From Streptosporangium pseudovulgare (GTDB lineage Bacteria; Actinomycetota; Actinomycetes; Streptosporangiales; Streptosporangiaceae), in NCBI RefSeq assembly GCF_014648055.1, contig NZ_BMQJ01000026.1:1-47144 (forward strand): a stretch of DNA of 47,144 nt, written 5' to 3'. Position numbers and translations under genes: made by a program. Positions 7,978 to 15,619 of the stretch are shown here, in pieces. A model generated the notes under the pieces. It ran no database searches, had not been told where the DNA came from, and was given only the letters and a program-made list of their open reading frames with translations. Positions within the stretch are counted from its first letter, which is position 1. Every line of letters begins with the position of its first letter.

Positions 7978-8583
7978 TCAGGGGGTGTAGAAGGCGATGG
8001 TCCGCTCGGCCGCCGCGGTGGCCTGTTCCTCGGTGGCCCCGGCGGCGCGGTGGGCCTCGCCCCAGGCGCGGCCGCTGGCCGCGATGAAGTCCGCGCCCTC
8101 GGGGGTACGGCCGAAGCCGTCGGGGTCCGAGACCGACCTGCCCGTCCGCAGGTGCAGGACCAGGCCCAGCAGCGCCAGGTCCCAGCCGAGGCCGACGGCT
8201 CCGGGTCCGTACTCGTCCCACATCTCCGGCGGGACGGCGGCGGTGTGGCGCAGCTCCAGCAGCGTGGCGTCGCCGTCCTCGGCCAGCCGTACCTCGACCT
8301 CGGAGGTTCCGCCGCCGAAGACCCAGGTGAGCTTCAGGTGGTGGGGCGGCTCGCAGGTGAGGATCTCGCCGCCGGCGTTGCCCTGGATCTGGTAGTGGCC
8401 GCCTTCCCGCAGGTCGCCGGTGACCGGGGAGAACCAGCGGGCGATGCGGTCGGCGGTGGTGATGGCGTCCCAGACGTCCTTGACCTCGGCGTGGTAGCGG
8501 CGCCGGACCAGGATGGTCCTGGTCTCGCCGTCCGCTCCCACCTCCCGGTGGGCGAGGCCGATCTCGTTGACGATGTCCTTCAT
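7978..8583 (-). CDS. SRPBCC (AHSA1-like) protein
   Basis: This 201-aa protein has the START/AHSA1 helix-grip fold: VRRRYHAEVKDVWDAITT, then the hallmark RIARWFSPVTGDL, GGHYQIQG, LTWVFGG and a Trp-containing C-terminal helix (VGLGWDLALLGLVLHL). Such proteins bind hydrophobic ligands and are rarely characterised. Its start overlaps the ArsR stop by ATGA, so translation is coupled to the regulator. The C-terminal 60 residues are longer than the minimal domain and helical, ending in a Glu/Ala-rich stretch. Confidence 0.88.
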   Translation of the reverse strand: MKDIVNEIGLAHREVGADGETRTILVRRRYHAEVKDVWDAITTADRIARWFSPVTGDLREGGHYQIQGNAGGEILTCEPPHHLKLTWVFGGGTSEVEVRLAEDGDATLLELRHTAAVPPEMWDEYGPGAVGLGWDLALLGLVLHLRTGRSVSDPDGFGRTPEGADFIAASGRAWGEAHRAAGATEEQATAAAERTIAFYTP

Positions 8584-8969
8584 CGGTTCTCCTCGTGTCC
8601 GGGGTCTTCCTCGTGATCTTCCTCAGGGCCGGGGCCGTCGGCGATGCGGCGCTCGCGCCTGCCGCGGGCCAGTTCGGTCGCCAGCGCGTCGAGACGCTGC
8701 TCCCAGAACCGGCGGAAGCGGTCCAGCCACATGTCGACCTCCCGCAGCGGCGCCGCTTCGACGGCGTACAGCCGCCTGGTGCCCTCGGCCCGCACCCTGG
8801 CGAAACCGTTGTCGCGCAGCACCCGCAGGTGCTGGGAGACCGCCGGCTGGGAGATCCCGTACTCGTCTCTGATCACGGCGGTCACCTCGCCGGAGCTCAG
8901 CTCACCGTCGGCCAGCAGCTCCAGGATCCGGCGCCGGACCGGGTCCCCGAGGACGTCGAATGCGTGCAC
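8580..8969 (-). CDS. ArsR-family winged-helix repressor
   Basis: The 129-aa protein begins VHAFDVLGDPVRRRILELLA, the standard ArsR opening, followed by the recognition helix (ISQPAVSQHLRVLRDNGFARV) and wing (EGTRRLYAVE). It lacks the metal-binding ELCVCDL motif, so it is the AHSA1-linked type rather than a metal sensor. GTG at 8969 is preferred as the start because a good promoter places the transcript start there. An ATG at 9011 with a GGAG upstream would add 14 residues with two cysteines and cannot be excluded. It heads the operon with the SRPBCC and VOC genes and probably represses it, and perhaps the divergent oxygenase. Confidence 0.85.
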   Translation of the reverse strand: MHAFDVLGDPVRRRILELLADGELSSGEVTAVIRDEYGISQPAVSQHLRVLRDNGFARVRAEGTRRLYAVEAAPLREVDMWLDRFRRFWEQRLDALATELARGRRERRIADGPGPEEDHEEDPGHEENR

Positions 8970-8975
8970 GCGACA

Positions 8976-9004
8976 ATGATTCAGGCAATGCTTATATAAG
9001 TCAA
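8976..9004 (-). promoter_or_regulatory. Promoter of the arsR operon, apparently leaderless
   Basis: TTGACT at 9004-8999, a 17-base spacer and AATCAT at 8981-8976 are followed by six bases and then GTG at 8969. The spacer contains the palindrome CTTATATAAG, a plausible operator for the ArsR protein itself. The sequence is AT-rich in an otherwise GC-rich window. Confidence 0.5.
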
Positions 9005-9057
9005 GGCGCATGCTTTGTTTTCTCCGGAGCCGAGAGTCCAAGCATTGGTTGATCCGA

Positions 9058-9086
9058 TTGAAAAGTTTATCTGTTGCACTTATTGA
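9058..9086 (+). promoter_or_regulatory. Promoter of the TetX-like oxygenase gene
   Basis: TTGAAA at 9058-9063, a 17-base spacer and TATTGA at 9081-9086 form a good sigma-70 type promoter. Transcription would start near 9093, giving a leader of about 140 bases before the ATG at 9232. It is divergent from the arsR promoter, with about 50 bases between the two -35 boxes. Confidence 0.5.
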
Positions 9087-9231
9087 TCTGGTGTGCTTTT
9101 CTGGAGCGGCGGTTCCGGGGCACCGCCCGGCCGCCGTTTCCTCCCGGCGAGATCCCGCCGTGCCCCTGACCCAGGCATCCCTTCAGCACGGCAGTCACGG
9201 CACTGCCGCACGGAACGAACGGAGCACCACC

Positions 9232-10365
9232 ATGAACACCGCCCCGGCACCCCGCATCGCCATCATCGGAGCCGGCCCCGGCGGCCTGACCTGCGCTCGC
9301 ATCCTTCAGCGGCACGGCATCACCGCCGCCGTCCACGACCGCGACGCCGGACCCGCCACCCGCGACCAGGGCGGCACCCTCGACCTGCACGCCGACAACG
9401 GCCAGATCGCCCTACGCGAAGCCGGCCTCCTGGAGGAGTTCTTCCGGCTGGCCCGGCCCGAGGGTCAGGAGATGCGCCAGATGGACCCGGCCGGCACGAT
9501 CCTCTTCCATCACGTCCCCGCGCAGGACGAGCTGTTCAAGCCGGAAATCGACCGCGGCCGGCTGCGCGACCTGCTGCTCGACTCGCTTCAGCCCGGCACC
9601 GTGCACTGGGGCCACACCCTGCAGACCGTCGGCGGCCCCGCCGGAGGCCCCCGGCGGCTGCACTTCACGGACAGCACCACCGTCGAAGCCGACCTCGTCA
9701 TCGGCGCCGACGGCGCCTGGTCCAAGGTCCGCCGCGCCGTCTCCCAGGCCACCCCCCGCTACAGCGGCGTGAGCTTCCTGGAAGCCTGGTTCCAGGACGT
9801 CACGACCCGGCACCCCGACATCGCCGAACTCGTCGGCCAGGGCGGCGCCGCCGCGGCCGACGGCGACCGCGGCCTGTTCGCCCAGCGCAACGGCGGCGAC
9901 CACATCCGCGTCTACATCATCCAGCGCGTCCCGGCCGACTGGATCACCGCCGGCGGTCTCACCCCCCAGGCCACCGACGGCATCCGCGCCCTCCTCCTGG
10001 AGCGCTACCGCGACTGGTCGCCCCGCCTGCGCCGGCTGATCACCGACAACGACGGCCCCTACGTCGACCGCCCGATCTTCGCCCTGCCCGTCCCCCACAC
10101 CTGGGAGCACGACCCCACGGTGACCCTGCTCGGCGACGCCGCCCACCTCATGCCCCCGCTCGGCGTCGGCGTCAACCTCGCCATGCTGGACGCCTGCGAA
10201 CTCGCCCTCGCCATCGCCCGCCACGACACCGTCGGCGAAGCCGTCCGCGCCTACGAGAAGACCATGCTCCCCCGCTCCACGGAGATGGCCCGGCTCCTCG
10301 ACGGCGGCGCCGAAGAGCTGCTGTCCACCGAGCTGCCCGACTTCGCCACCGCCGACGTCCACTGA
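9232..10365 (+). CDS. FAD-dependent monooxygenase, TetX-like
   Basis: The 377-aa flavoprotein has the Rossmann motif GAGPGGLTCARIL near its start, the GGTLDLH and DRGRLRDLLLDSL blocks typical of the TetX group of class A monooxygenases, and the second FAD motif LLGDAAHLMPPLGVGVNLAM near residue 300. Such enzymes hydroxylate aromatic or polyketide substrates using NADPH and O2, and some inactivate tetracyclines. Resistance cannot be claimed here without testing. The start is the ATG at 9232, eight bases after GGAG. It is divergent from the ArsR operon and may be controlled by it. Confidence 0.85.
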   Translation: MNTAPAPRIAIIGAGPGGLTCARILQRHGITAAVHDRDAGPATRDQGGTLDLHADNGQIALREAGLLEEFFRLARPEGQEMRQMDPAGTILFHHVPAQDELFKPEIDRGRLRDLLLDSLQPGTVHWGHTLQTVGGPAGGPRRLHFTDSTTVEADLVIGADGAWSKVRRAVSQATPRYSGVSFLEAWFQDVTTRHPDIAELVGQGGAAAADGDRGLFAQRNGGDHIRVYIIQRVPADWITAGGLTPQATDGIRALLLERYRDWSPRLRRLITDNDGPYVDRPIFALPVPHTWEHDPTVTLLGDAAHLMPPLGVGVNLAMLDACELALAIARHDTVGEAVRAYEKTMLPRSTEMARLLDGGAEELLSTELPDFATADVH

Positions 10366-10570
10366 CCGTCCCCCACAGCCAAGGTGGTCAGGACGGGGTG
10401 GCGGTACTCGCGCGGGTCCCGGCCCGTACCGGCCCCGGCGGGAACGATTTTCCGATCCCAGAAGTGAATCTGACCCTGGGCCACCGCTCGAATGACCTTG
10501 CATGGGGCACAGCCAACAGGTGGACAGGGGAAGATCCGGTCTCGGCGCGGCGGGAGACGCGACGGAGGGG

Positions 10571-11380
10571 ATGCGGGCCGCCGGGAGACCCGCCGCGCGG
10601 GAGGGGTCGCCGGTCGCCGGCGGTCCACGGGTGCTCGGCCCGCTCGGCTGCGCCCTGCTCCTGGCGATGGTCGCGGCCCAGGTCGCGTCCGGGCCGCAGC
10701 CGCGGCCGATCCTGCTGACCAGCGTGGTGGTGCTCCTGCTGGCGGCGAGCGCGGTGGCCTTCGCGGCGCGGGCCCACACCTTCCCGAGGGCGGTCGCGGC
10801 GTTCGCCGCGGCGGTCCTCAGCGGATACGCCGCGGAGTGGATCGGCATCCGGACCGGCCTGCCGTTCGGCCCGTACCACTACACCGGCGTGTTACGGCCG
10901 CAGCTCGGCTCGGTGCCGGTGATCGTGGCACTGGCCTGGGGCGGCATGGGGCTGGCGGCCCACGCGACGGCCGCGGCCGTCTTCCCTGCGGCGACGGCGT
11001 ACGGCAGGGCCGCGCGGGTCGCCGCGGGGGCGGCGGCGCTGACCGCCTGGGACCTGTTCCTCGACCCGCAGATGCTCCGGCTGGACCTGTGGGTGTGGCA
11101 CGACGACGGGCCGTACCGGGGTGTCCCGCTGAGCAACTTCGCCGGCTGGCTGCTGGTGTCGGCGCTGGTCATGGTGCTGATCAACGTCATCGTGGCCGAC
11201 CCGGCGGCGCGGAGCGCCGGGCTGCGGTCCGTCTACGCGGTGATGGCGTTCATGGAGACCGTCGGGTTCGCGGCGGTGTTCGACCCGCCGGACCGGCTGG
11301 TGGCGGCGACGGGAGGGGCGTGCATGGGCGTGTTCGCCGTACTGGCGTGGTGGCGCGGACGCCGGGCGGGACCGGCGTGA
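10571..11380 (+). CDS. cruF: CruF-like carotenoid 1,2-hydratase
   Basis: The 269-aa membrane protein has seven or so hydrophobic segments and belongs to the DUF422/CruF carotenoid biosynthesis family. Typical signs are SGYAAEWIGIRTGLPFGPYH, TAWDLFLDPQML, and WVWHDDGPYRGVPLSNFAGW. Known members add water across the end double bond of a linear (psi) end group to give a tertiary 1-OH. It begins the plus-strand half of a carotenoid cluster and overlaps the next gene by GTGA. The ATG at 10571 is chosen because GGAGG lies just upstream, though very close; a start at 10502 would add 23 polar residues. Confidence 0.8.
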   Translation: MRAAGRPAAREGSPVAGGPRVLGPLGCALLLAMVAAQVASGPQPRPILLTSVVVLLLAASAVAFAARAHTFPRAVAAFAAAVLSGYAAEWIGIRTGLPFGPYHYTGVLRPQLGSVPVIVALAWGGMGLAAHATAAAVFPAATAYGRAARVAAGAAALTAWDLFLDPQMLRLDLWVWHDDGPYRGVPLSNFAGWLLVSALVMVLINVIVADPAARSAGLRSVYAVMAFMETVGFAAVFDPPDRLVAATGGACMGVFAVLAWWRGRRAGPA

Positions 11381-12957
11381 CGCCCCGGGGCCCGGACCGC
11401 GAAGAGGACGGGGACCGGAAGAAGAGCGGCGGAGAGCGCGGAGGGGCGGCGGAAGCGGCGGTGAGCGGGGGAAGGGCGGCCGGGGTGGCGGGATCGGCGG
11501 AGCGGGCGGCCGAGGTGGTCGTGGTCGGCGGCGGGGTGGGCGGCATGGTGTCGGCGCTGCTGCTGGCCCGGCGCGGGCACCGGGTGCGGCTGTACGAGCA
11601 GCGTGACCGGCTGGGCGGCAAGCTGGCCGAGCACGTCCGGGACGGTTTCACCTTCTCGATCGGCCCGTCCCTGCTGACGCTGCCCGAGGTGTTCACCGGC
11701 CTCGGCCTGGAGCTGGACCTGGTGGAGCTGGACGAGCTGTGCCGCTACCGCTTCGCCGACGGCTCGACGCTGTCGGCCCGGCGCGACCCGGGCCGGATGG
11801 CGGCGGAGGTGGACCGGCTGGCCCCGGGTGAGGGCCGCAACTGGCTGGCCTTCCACGACTGGGCGCGGGACTGCTTCGTGGCGGCCCGGCGGGCGTTCTT
11901 CGCCGGCCCCCTCCTCCCCTCCTGGCCGCCGGCCCGGCCACCGTCCGGCGGGGCCCGCCTGTCGGACCTGACGGCGGTCGCGCCGGGCCGTACGGTGGCC
12001 GGGCTGGCCCGGCGGTTCTTCACCGACCCCCGGATGCGCCGGTACGTCGGCCGCTACGCGACCTACGCGGGCTCCAGCCCCTACCGGGCCCCGGCGGCGC
12101 TGGCCTGCATCCCGGGGATCGAGCACGGCGAGGGCGGCTGGTACGTGCCGGGCGGCCTGCCCCGCATCGCCGACGCGCTGGCCGCGCTGCTGGACAGGGC
12201 GGGCGTGGAGGTCCGTCTCGGCGCCGAGGTGCTCGACGTGCTGGACGACGGCACGCGGGTCACGGGCGTACGGCTGGCCTCCGGCGAGCGGGACCGCGCC
12301 GACGTCGTGGTGGCCAACACCGACGCGGCGGCGCTGTACGGGCGGCTGATGCCGGACCGGCGGCGGCTGCGGCGCATCGCCCGGCTGGGCACGTCGTCGT
12401 CGGCGTTCCTGCTGCTGGCGGGGGTGGAGGGCCGGACCGAGGGGCTGGCGCACCATTCCGTCGTCTTCTCGGCCGACTACGAGCGGGAGTTCGGCGACAT
12501 CTTCGACCGGCGGGTGCCGCCCGCCGACCCGACCGTCTACATCGGCTGCTCGGCGGTGCACGATGCGACGCAGGCGCCGGAGGGCACGGAGAACTGGACG
12601 ATGCTGGTCAACGTCCCGGCCCGCGCCCCGGGCCGGTGGCCGATGACGCCGGAGGCGTACCGGGACCTGGTGCTGGAGCGGCTGGCCGCCCGGGGACACG
12701 ACCTGTCCGGACGGCTGCGGTTCGTGGACCTGTTCACCCCGGCCGACCTGCGGGAACGCTACGGCTCCTGGGGCGGGTCGATCTACGGCGGCGCCTACTC
12801 CGGGCGGCTGTCCGCCTTCCGCCGCCCCGGCAACCGGGGGCCGCGGCGCGGTCTGTACCTGGTCGGCGGTTCGGCGCATCCGGGCGGCGGGTTGCCGCTG
12901 GTGGCGATGGGCGGGCGCATCGTCGCCTCGCTGGTGGAGGAGGACTTCCCGTATTGA
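11377..12957 (+). CDS. CrtI-family carotenoid desaturase (CrtD-like)
   Basis: This 526-aa flavoprotein has VVVVGGGVGGMVSALLLARR for FAD binding, the GGKL glycine block, GWYVPGGLPRIADAL and the C-terminal GGSAHPGGGLPLVAMGGRI motif of phytoene desaturase-family enzymes. A second family member at 17651-19120 is better suited as the true phytoene desaturase. Its position directly after the hydratase suggests that this one introduces the 3,4 double bond in the hydroxylated end group, as CrtD does. The GTG at 11377 overlaps the previous stop. A GTG at 11461 would remove a charged leader of 28 residues and is possible. Confidence 0.82.
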   Translation: MTPRGPDREEDGDRKKSGGERGGAAEAAVSGGRAAGVAGSAERAAEVVVVGGGVGGMVSALLLARRGHRVRLYEQRDRLGGKLAEHVRDGFTFSIGPSLLTLPEVFTGLGLELDLVELDELCRYRFADGSTLSARRDPGRMAAEVDRLAPGEGRNWLAFHDWARDCFVAARRAFFAGPLLPSWPPARPPSGGARLSDLTAVAPGRTVAGLARRFFTDPRMRRYVGRYATYAGSSPYRAPAALACIPGIEHGEGGWYVPGGLPRIADALAALLDRAGVEVRLGAEVLDVLDDGTRVTGVRLASGERDRADVVVANTDAAALYGRLMPDRRRLRRIARLGTSSSAFLLLAGVEGRTEGLAHHSVVFSADYEREFGDIFDRRVPPADPTVYIGCSAVHDATQAPEGTENWTMLVNVPARAPGRWPMTPEAYRDLVLERLAARGHDLSGRLRFVDLFTPADLRERYGSWGGSIYGGAYSGRLSAFRRPGNRGPRRGLYLVGGSAHPGGGLPLVAMGGRIVASLVEEDFPY

Positions 12958-13067
12958 GCACCACGCCGGAAGCCGCGTCGAAGATCGTGCCGGGAGTCGT
13001 CCCGGGAACGGCCGTACCGGGAACCGCCGTGCCGGGGACCCCCGTATCGAAGGGACTCACCGGATGA
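12954..13067 (+). CDS. Possible 37-residue bridging peptide with VPGTA repeats
   Basis: TTG at 12954 overlaps the desaturase stop. The frame ends with TGA at 13065-13067, which overlaps the ATG of the glycosyltransferase. GGAGGAGG lies about ten bases before the TTG. The peptide reads as elastin-like pentapeptides (VPGVVPGTAVPGTA). The underlying DNA is a 15-base tandem repeat. It may only serve to couple translation of the two flanking genes; a protein product is unproven. Confidence 0.3.
   Translation: MSTTPEAASKIVPGVVPGTAVPGTAVPGTPVSKGLTG
12981..13055 (+). repeat. 15-bp tandem repeat between desaturase and glycosyltransferase genes
   Basis: Five imperfect 15-base units follow each other, for example GCCGTACCGGGAACC and GCCGTGCCGGGGACC. 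They fill most of the gap between the two carotenoid genes and keep one reading frame open. Confidence 0.7.
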
Positions 13068-14296
13068 GGCTCCTCACCGCGGCGCAGGCCGCGGCCGCGG
13101 TGGTCGTGGCGGTGCGGCTGGCGCGGGGACGTGACCGGCTGCCCCCGCTGGCGCCCGTCGCCGGCGCCGGGCGGGTCTCGGTGGTGATCCCCGCCCGCGA
13201 CGAGGAGCACCGCATCGCCCCGTGCCTGGCGGCGGTGCTGGCCGATCCGGCCGTGGCGGAGGTGATCGTCGTCGACGACGAGTCGGCCGACGGCACGGCA
13301 CGGCTGGCCGCCGGGCTGGGGGCGAGGGTCGTCGCGGGTGAGCCGCCGCCCGCGGGCTGGGTGGGCAAGCAGTGGGCGTTGCGGCAGGGCGTCCGGGCGG
13401 CCTCGGGGGACGTCGTGGTGACCCTCGACGCCGACACCCGGCCGAAGCCGGGGCTGTTCGGCGCGCTGTCGGCCGCGCTGGACCGCTACGACCTGGTGAG
13501 CGCGGGCCCGAGGTTCGTCTGCGACGGGGTGGCCGAGCAGGCGTTGCACGCGTCGTTCCTGGCGACGCTGGTCTACCGGCTCGGTCCCGTCGGCCCGTCC
13601 GCTCCCCCGCCGCCGCACCGCGTGATGGCCAACGGCCAGTGCATGGCCTTCCGCCGTACGGCGATGCTCGCGGCGGACGGGTTCACCCGGGTGCGCGGGC
13701 ACATGACCGACGACGTGGCGCTGGCCCGGGAGCTGGCGGCCGGCGGCTGGTCGGTGGGGTTCCTGGAGGCCGGAGGCCTGCTCGAGGTGGACATGCACTC
13801 CTCGGCGGCGGAGGTGTGGCGGGAGTGGGGGCGGTCGCTGCCGCTGCGCGACGTCACGTCTCCCGGGCGGCGGGCCGCCGACCTGGCCGTGGTGTGGCTG
13901 ACCGCCGCGCTGCCGGTGCTGCGGCTGGCGGCCGGGCGGCCGACCGGGCTGGACGCGGGGCTGCTGGCCGTACGGCTGCTGCTGACCGGGGCGCTGCGCG
14001 GCAGCTACGTCCGGCCGGGGCCGGGTGTGCCGCTCTCCCCGCTGCTGGACCCGCTGGCGGCGCTGCGGCTGACGCAGGCGACGCTGCGGCCGGTACGCCG
14101 CTGGCGGGGCCGCGTCTACCCGGACGCCGCCGGGGGGCGGCCGGGCCGGACACGGGAGGCGACCGGCGCGCGGGCCGGGGACGGAGCCGGGAGCGTGTCC
14201 GGGGCGCCCGGTGGCCGGGCTCCGGACACCGCCGGGGTCACGACGGCCGGGACGCCCGTCCGGCCCGGGACGCCTGCCCGAAGCGCAGGCCGATGA
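13064..14296 (+). CDS. GT2 glycosyltransferase, probably carotenoid glucosyltransferase (CruC-like)
   Basis: This 410-aa protein has a hydrophobic N-terminus and then a GT-A fold: VSVVIPARDEEHRIAPCL, VIVVDDESADGTARL and LDADTRPKP with the metal-binding DxD. MTDDVALARELAAGG and EVWREWGRSL follow, as in HpnB/CruC-type enzymes, and there are membrane helices near the C-terminus. Genes of this type downstream of CruF attach a sugar to the new 1-OH. The last 50 residues are low-complexity Gly/Ala/Arg. Its 3' end overlaps the oppositely directed plsY-like gene by 59 bases. Sugar specificity cannot be read from sequence. Confidence 0.82.
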   Translation: MRLLTAAQAAAAVVVAVRLARGRDRLPPLAPVAGAGRVSVVIPARDEEHRIAPCLAAVLADPAVAEVIVVDDESADGTARLAAGLGARVVAGEPPPAGWVGKQWALRQGVRAASGDVVVTLDADTRPKPGLFGALSAALDRYDLVSAGPRFVCDGVAEQALHASFLATLVYRLGPVGPSAPPPPHRVMANGQCMAFRRTAMLAADGFTRVRGHMTDDVALARELAAGGWSVGFLEAGGLLEVDMHSSAAEVWREWGRSLPLRDVTSPGRRAADLAVVWLTAALPVLRLAAGRPTGLDAGLLAVRLLLTGALRGSYVRPGPGVPLSPLLDPLAALRLTQATLRPVRRWRGRVYPDAAGGRPGRTREATGARAGDGAGSVSGAPGGRAPDTAGVTTAGTPVRPGTPARSAGR

Positions 14297-14879
14297 GGCA
14301 CATCAGCGCCCCGGTGGCCGCCACGTACCCGACCGGGGCGAGCAGGAGCTGCAGCACCGGCAGGCCGAACACGCCGACCCGCGCGCCGGCGGCGAAGGAC
14401 CGGGTGACCAGGGTCGTCACGACCAGGGCCGCGACGCCGAGCAGGAACGCGGGCGGGCAGATCACCGCGAAGCCGCCCGCGAAGGTGAGGACGGACCGGC
14501 CGCCCCGGAACCCGGCGAACACCGGCCAGGCGTGGCCGGCCATCGCGGCGGCCACCGCCAGGTACACCGGGACGGCGCCGGCGGCGGTGACCCCGCCGGG
14601 CCAGGTGAGCCGCCCTCCGGTGACCGCCAGGGCGAGCAGCCCGGCGAGGACGCCTTTGAGCATGTCGCCGGCGAAGACCGGTACCGCCGCCCGCCGGCCC
14701 AGCAGTTCCATGACGTTCCAGAAGCCGGGGTTCCGGTCGCCCGCCTCCCGGGGGTCGAGGCCGTGCGCCCGGGCGACGAGCACCGCGACCGGCACCGAGC
14801 CGAGAAGGTAGCCGCCGATGACCGAGACGAGCACCGCGAGCGCGACGGGCAGGCCGGGTGAGCCGGGCGGAGGAGTCAT
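14238..14879 (-). CDS. PlsY-like acyl-phosphate acyltransferase
   Basis: The 213-aa integral membrane protein has the PlsY layout: GGYLLGSVPVAVLVARAHG, then LDPREAGDRNPGFWN, FAGDMLKGVLAG and GHAWPVFAGFRGGRSVLTF. PlsY moves the acyl group from acyl-phosphate to glycerol 3-phosphate. Here all three signature regions deviate. GSGN in motif 1 is GDRN, the GGKG of motif 2 is GGRS, and the C-terminal HR-N motif is absent. A different acceptor is therefore likely, and the carotenoid setting points to the carotenoid sugar. The ATG at 14879 follows GGAAAGAAG. A GTG at 14834 is an alternative that would remove the overlap with the divergent oxygenase gene. Confidence 0.75.
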   Translation of the reverse strand: MTPPPGSPGLPVALAVLVSVIGGYLLGSVPVAVLVARAHGLDPREAGDRNPGFWNVMELLGRRAAVPVFAGDMLKGVLAGLLALAVTGGRLTWPGGVTAAGAVPVYLAVAAAMAGHAWPVFAGFRGGRSVLTFAGGFAVICPPAFLLGVAALVVTTLVTRSFAAGARVGVFGLPVLQLLLAPVGYVAATGALMCLIGLRFGQASRAGRASRPS

Positions 14880-15576
14880 CGCTTCTTTCCATCTCACGAG
14901 ATATGCGGACATGGGCGCTATGAAGCACATGGCGTTCGACCGGCCGGTGCTGGGGCGCACCCCCGGGCTGGTGTTCTGGCGGCTGCTGGGGACGGGCCGG
15001 GGCGCGTCGATGAGCCTGGGCGCCGACCTGCGTCGCTGGGCGCTGCTGGCGGTCTGGCGGGAGGAGGCGGCCCTGGACGGCTTCCTGGCCGGCTCGCCGG
15101 TGGCGGCGCGCTGGCGCGCGGAGGCGCTGGAGTCGTGGCGGGTGCGGCTCCGGCCGCTGTCGTCCCGCGGCCGGTGGGGCGGCGCCGACCCGTTCGGCCT
15201 CCCGCCCGGGACGGCCACGGGCGGGCCGGTCGCGGTGCTGACCCGGGCGGCGATCCGGCCCTCCCGGCTGGTGGCGTTCTACCGGTCGGTCCCCCGGGTG
15301 GACCGCCTGCTGGCCGAGCAGGAGGGGTGCCTGGCCTCGGTCGGCGTCGGCGAGTGGCCGCTGGCCCGGCAGGCGACGTTCTCCCTGTGGCGGGACGCCG
15401 ACGCGGTGCGCGACTTCGCCTACCGGGGGGCGGCGCACCGGCGGGTGGTCAGACGGACGCGGGCCGAGGGCTGGTACTCGGAGGAGCTGTTCGCCCGGTT
15501 CGCCCCGTACGGCAGCGAGGGCGCCTGGAACGGCGCCGATCCCCTGGCCGGGCACGGCGGCCCCGGCCGCCTCTGA
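14818..15576 (+). CDS. crtA: CrtA-like (spheroidene monooxygenase family) carotenoid oxygenase
   Basis: The 252-aa protein matches the CrtA family: an N-terminal strand FHLTRY, FWRLLGTGRGASMS, then LTRAAIRPSRLVAFYRSVP, GVGEWPLARQATFSLW and the closing RAEGWYSEELFARFAPYG. Known CrtA enzymes are heme-containing oxygenases that place a keto group at C-2 of linear carotenoids. ATG at 14818 is the only normal start that keeps the first beta strand. It lies inside the first codons of the divergent plsY-like gene, a 62-base overlap. A GGAGGAG block just before codon 20 has no usual start after it. The gene converges with plsX at a strong terminator. Confidence 0.8.
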   Translation: MTETSTASATGRPGEPGGGVIASFHLTRYADMGAMKHMAFDRPVLGRTPGLVFWRLLGTGRGASMSLGADLRRWALLAVWREEAALDGFLAGSPVAARWRAEALESWRVRLRPLSSRGRWGGADPFGLPPGTATGGPVAVLTRAAIRPSRLVAFYRSVPRVDRLLAEQEGCLASVGVGEWPLARQATFSLWRDADAVRDFAYRGAAHRRVVRRTRAEGWYSEELFARFAPYGSEGAWNGADPLAGHGGPGRL

Positions 15577-15587
15577 CGTGAGGCGGC

Positions 15588-15619
15588 CGGTGGAGCCGGT
15601 CAATTGACCGGCTCCACCG
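15588..15619. terminator. Perfect 32-bp palindrome between crtA and plsX
   Basis: GGTGGAGCCGGTCAA at 15589-15603 is followed directly by its exact reverse complement, with one more matching pair outside. It can fold on either strand into a long GC stem and sits between two convergent genes, so it probably terminates both. It includes the stop codon and last codons of plsX. There is no T-run, as is usual for actinomycetes. Confidence 0.7.

Noticed and set aside
9232..10365. Tetracycline resistance gene
   Set aside because: The TetX-like motifs show only the monooxygenase subgroup. Many relatives act in biosynthesis, so resistance is not claimed.
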